Of a DNA stretch of 64,000 bases, positions 63,101 through 64,000 are shown one piece after another. The position numbers and the translations under genes are program-made. The notes under the pieces are model-generated. The model worked only from the letters and a program-made list of their open reading frames with translations. It searched no databases and was not told the origin of the DNA. The DNA is from Legionella rubrilucens. Lineage in GTDB: Bacteria; Pseudomonadota; Gammaproteobacteria; Legionellales; Legionellaceae. Each line of letters begins with the position of its first letter. Position 1 is the first letter of the stretch. Where the stretch lies: positions 62,001 to 126,000 of the forward strand of contig NZ_LNYT01000001.1 of assembly GCF_001468125.1 (NCBI RefSeq), given 5' to 3'.

Positions 63101-63292
63101 ACTCTTTTTACGTTCATACCGCACTTGCTCCACCAGTTGAGTAGCCTGGTTACGAATAGCCATGATCTGCTCATCGCTCAAAGCCGCGCTGGGAATCAGC
63201 TCATTCATCAAGGTGAGTTCATCAATGCGATAGGCTTTATTGATCTGTGCCCGGGTTCCCTGAGGTGGTTGTGATGAATAGCGTTCAAGCAT
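60143..63292 (-). CDS. putA: Bifunctional proline dehydrogenase / P5C dehydrogenase PutA
   Basis: Oxidises proline to glutamate in two steps: an FAD-dependent PRODH domain (residues about 90-500; LSALHPRYNESQRERVMNEL, MIRLIKGAYWDSEIK-like region, YAPVGSHEDLLPYLVRRLLENGANSSFVN) and an NAD-dependent aldehyde dehydrogenase domain (ISPWNFPLAIFTGQVVAALV, ETGGQNAMIVDSSALLEQVA, catalytic Cys in FGSAGQRCSALRV). The ATG at 63292 with GGAGG six bases upstream gives about 1049 residues; the frame is open to 63406. The N-terminal ribbon-helix-helix repressor domain of trifunctional PutA (1320 residues in E. coli) is absent, so regulation must come from elsewhere. Repeated operator-like motifs lie upstream. 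Confidence 0.95.
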   Translation of the reverse strand: MLERYSSQPPQGTRAQINKAYRIDELTLMNELIPSAALSDEQIMAIRNQATQLVEQVRYERKKSTGIDSFLTEYSLSSDEGIALMCLAEALLRVPDNATIDSLIKDKLTAADWKAHRGQSDSFFVNATTWALMLTGKVLTPESAESTLSKAILRLINRSGEGVVRKAVDKAMRIMSKQFVMGRTISEALSRARKKESIGYRYSYDMLGEAALTRVDAARYFQAYKEAIDTIGRHADKNMTIYQRPGISIKLSALHPRYNESQRERVMNELPPKLLALAQAAKSYDIAMTIDAEESERLELSLDVIEQVFCDDSLHGWHGFGMAVQSYQKRAFYLLDWVAELARRKQRRMMVRLIKGAYWDSEIKKTQMQGLSGYPVFTRKVFTDVSFQACAKKLLTMTDAIYPQFATHNAYSVAMILNIVGNYRDFEFQCLHGMGNELYEQIVPAKRLGIPCRIYAPVGSHEDLLPYLVRRLLENGANSSFVNRIVDEKAPISTLVEDPVSKANQLLGKINQNIPLPSAIFAPERKNSSGFDFSDREAVAALKQHYAQMDLSRWQAKPLIAGRDGGQVDRSVTSPQHSGRPVGRVSDATRDDIDWALAQAEAAFPAWSTRPVSERAACLTRYADLLEENRATLLAMACLEAGKTWNDGVAEVREAIDFCRYYAAMATKLMAKPLSLHGYTGEINELSLHGRGTVLCISPWNFPLAIFTGQVVAALVTGNCVIAKPAEQTPIIATLAVQLMHQAGIPAPVVQLLPGTGESVGAPLVADKRIKAVLFTGSTQTANRINQTLATRGGEIIPLIAETGGQNAMIVDSSALLEQVAVDAVTSAFGSAGQRCSALRVLYVQDEVYPRLVELLKGAMEELQIGDPRWLSTDIGPVIDNDALGVLKSHVNAMMKNHELIYQCSLPEECSEGYFMPPTAIAIDSIASLEKEVFGPILHVIRYKRKALDQVIHEINNTGYGLTLGIHSRINQTVEYIRQRVHAGNCYVNRNMIGAVVGLQPFGGEGLSGTGPKAGGPYYLLRLCHERTYTVDTTAAGGNASLMSLPEGL

Positions 63293-63443
63293 GTTATGCC
63301 TCCGAATAAAGCCATTAATAAGCTGGGAATGATAATGCAGAATGTTTGCCTTGGGAACGGATTCTTGCAACTCCAACATCAGCGATACAGGTAAAAAATA
63401 GGACAATAATCCTGGCCGACAAGGCCTGTTAGCGCGTCAATTT

Positions 63444-63534
63444 TGATCTAATTATGGCAAAAAAGATCTAATTTTATACAAAAAAAGACCCTTTCGCGGC
63501 TTGTTTTTGGTCGTATATTATACAAATTAGATCT
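63444..63534. promoter_or_regulatory. Three-copy GATCTAATT operator-like repeat upstream of putA
   Basis: The 413-base gap between putA and the divergent gene at 63706 has TGATCTAATT (63444-63453), AGATCTAATT (63464-63473), exactly 20 bases apart in direct orientation, and an inverted copy AATTAGATCT (63525-63534). The second and third also extend as near-symmetrical TATAC-flanked arms. The spacing of two helical turns and the mirror copy suggest binding by a dimeric regulator, perhaps for putA. The regulator is not identified. Confidence 0.55.
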
Positions 63535-63622
63535 ATTTAAAACAAATTAAAGCCTGAGCGCAACGACAACCCTTTGAATTGATGCGATTTTTTCCTAAAT
63601 GGTAAATATTAGTCCTAAAAAT

Positions 63623-63651
63623 TTTACATTTACCCGGGTTGTCAATATAAT
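63623..63651 (+). promoter_or_regulatory. Sigma-70 promoter of the L,D-transpeptidase-like gene
   Basis: TTTACA (63623-63628) and a perfect TATAAT (63646-63651) are separated by 17 bases. The transcript would start near 63658, about 48 bases before the ATG at 63706, whose AAAAGGAG ribosome-binding site lies just upstream. It is well separated from the repeat at 63444-63534. Confidence 0.7.
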
Positions 63652-63705
63652 CAGCCGTCCTTTGACAACCTTGATTCGAAATTCTAATTAGAAAAAAGGA
63701 GCATT

Positions 63706-64000
63706 ATGAGTATTCTTAGTTTTTTGTCTGCCGCCCTGTTTTCCGGCAGCGCTCACGTTGCCGCACCGGCAACTAAAGTGAATGTGGACACCAACATTCA
63801 GTTGCAACACTTAAGCCGTAAAGCGCCGCAGCTTAACAAAAAAGTATTAAAAATGGCATTAAGCGCTTATAAAAAAGCATCCGCCAAAGGCGCTGTTAAA
63901 AAACCGGTCCTGACAGTCATCGACTATTCTCTGCCTTCTTACAAGCAAAGAATGTGGATATTCGATTTACGCAAAGAGCGTCTATTATACAACACCTATG
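63706..64000 (+). CDS. Murein L,D-transpeptidase catalytic domain family protein (N-terminus only)
   Basis: The frame runs open from the ATG at 63706 to the window end, giving about 98 residues. The N-terminus looks like a short signal peptide (SILSFLSAALFSGSAHVAA). The mature part LNKKVLKMALSAYKKASAKG, KPVLTVIDYSLPSYKQRMWIFDLRKERLLYNTY matches the start of YkuD_2-type exported L,D-transpeptidase proteins, which act on peptidoglycan. The catalytic Cys/His region lies beyond the window, so activity cannot be assessed. It has a clear promoter and Shine-Dalgarno. Confidence 0.75.
   Translation, partial: MSILSFLSAALFSGSAHVAAPATKVNVDTNIQLQHLSRKAPQLNKKVLKMALSAYKKASAKGAVKKPVLTVIDYSLPSYKQRMWIFDLRKERLLYNTY

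Noticed and set aside
1-64000. tRNA or rRNA genes, CRISPR arrays, insertion sequences, integrase or attachment sites
   Set aside because: None was recognised on either strand; no CCA-ended cloverleaf, spaced direct-repeat array or transposase motif was seen.

Overview
The window reads as a chromosomal segment of a gammaproteobacterium of the order Legionellales, most probably a Legionella species other than L. pneumophila. The evidence is the gene content (a prpBCD propionate block, a hybrid core block ndk-rlmN-pilW-rodZ-hisS-yfgM-bamB-der without ispG, and an isolated minC), the many large coiled-coil or helical proteins with no bacterial housekeeping role, and two eukaryote-like or effector-like domains (a RasGEF fold and a YopJ-like clan CE catalytic pattern). 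Base composition looks higher in GC than L. pneumophila. No rRNA, tRNA, CRISPR array, transposase or integrase was seen.

Layout. 1-4.2 kb: 2-methylcitrate cycle operon prpB-prpC-prpD (minus strand; prpD is cut by the window edge), a small Lrp/AsnC-ligand-domain-like protein and a PhzF-family protein. 4.3-13.9 kb: a tRNA modification gene (mnmC) behind an oligopeptide-transporter-like gene, the pta-ackA acetate operon, hemL, a rubredoxin too small for ordinary ORF lists, and a TerC-family membrane protein. 13.9-19.4 kb: pcnB-folK, a universal stress protein, an exported amidase and a response regulator with a degenerate HD-GYP domain. 19.4-27 kb: the conserved minus-strand block ndk, rlmN, pilW, rodZ-like, hisS, yfgM, bamB, der. 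27-34.5 kb: miaE, minC-lpxH with two uncharacterised genes, fadD, a NUDIX CoA pyrophosphatase and pabB. 34.7-37.8 kb: a three-gene pyruvate dehydrogenase operon (E1 alpha, E1 beta, E2; no E3 gene).

37.9-42.3 kb is the most accessory-looking stretch. Two adjacent minus-strand ORFs (903 and 550 aa) are most simply one coiled-coil gene of about 1466 codons interrupted by a one-base phase change at an A5 run (or joined by a -1 ribosomal frameshift on C-AAA-AAG). A tandem CTTAA repeat with the spacing of the Legionella PmrA box lies just upstream. 42.6-46.8 kb is an RND efflux adaptor and pump. End to end with the pump, sharing its stop codon, lies a gene whose His/Asp/Gln/Cys spacing matches YopJ-family acetyltransferases (46.8-47.9 kb).

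48-55.7 kb: mltA, a polysaccharide deacetylase, a JmjC ribosomal oxygenase (RoxA/YcfD type), two small secreted proteins, a probable RasGEF-domain effector (52.4-53.6 kb), an orphan FliK-like protein and a small membrane-hairpin protein. 55.8-64 kb: aconitase, an amino-acid permease, a PutA lacking its DNA-binding domain with a three-copy operator-like repeat upstream, and the start of an L,D-transpeptidase-like gene.

Metabolically the window is rich in amino-acid, short-chain acid and acetyl-CoA functions (proline oxidation, propionate via methylcitrate, aconitase, pyruvate dehydrogenase, acetate kinase, peptide and amino-acid uptake), which suits an intracellular bacterium living on host amino acids. 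Five of eleven convergent gene pairs overlap by exactly four bases at shared stop codons.
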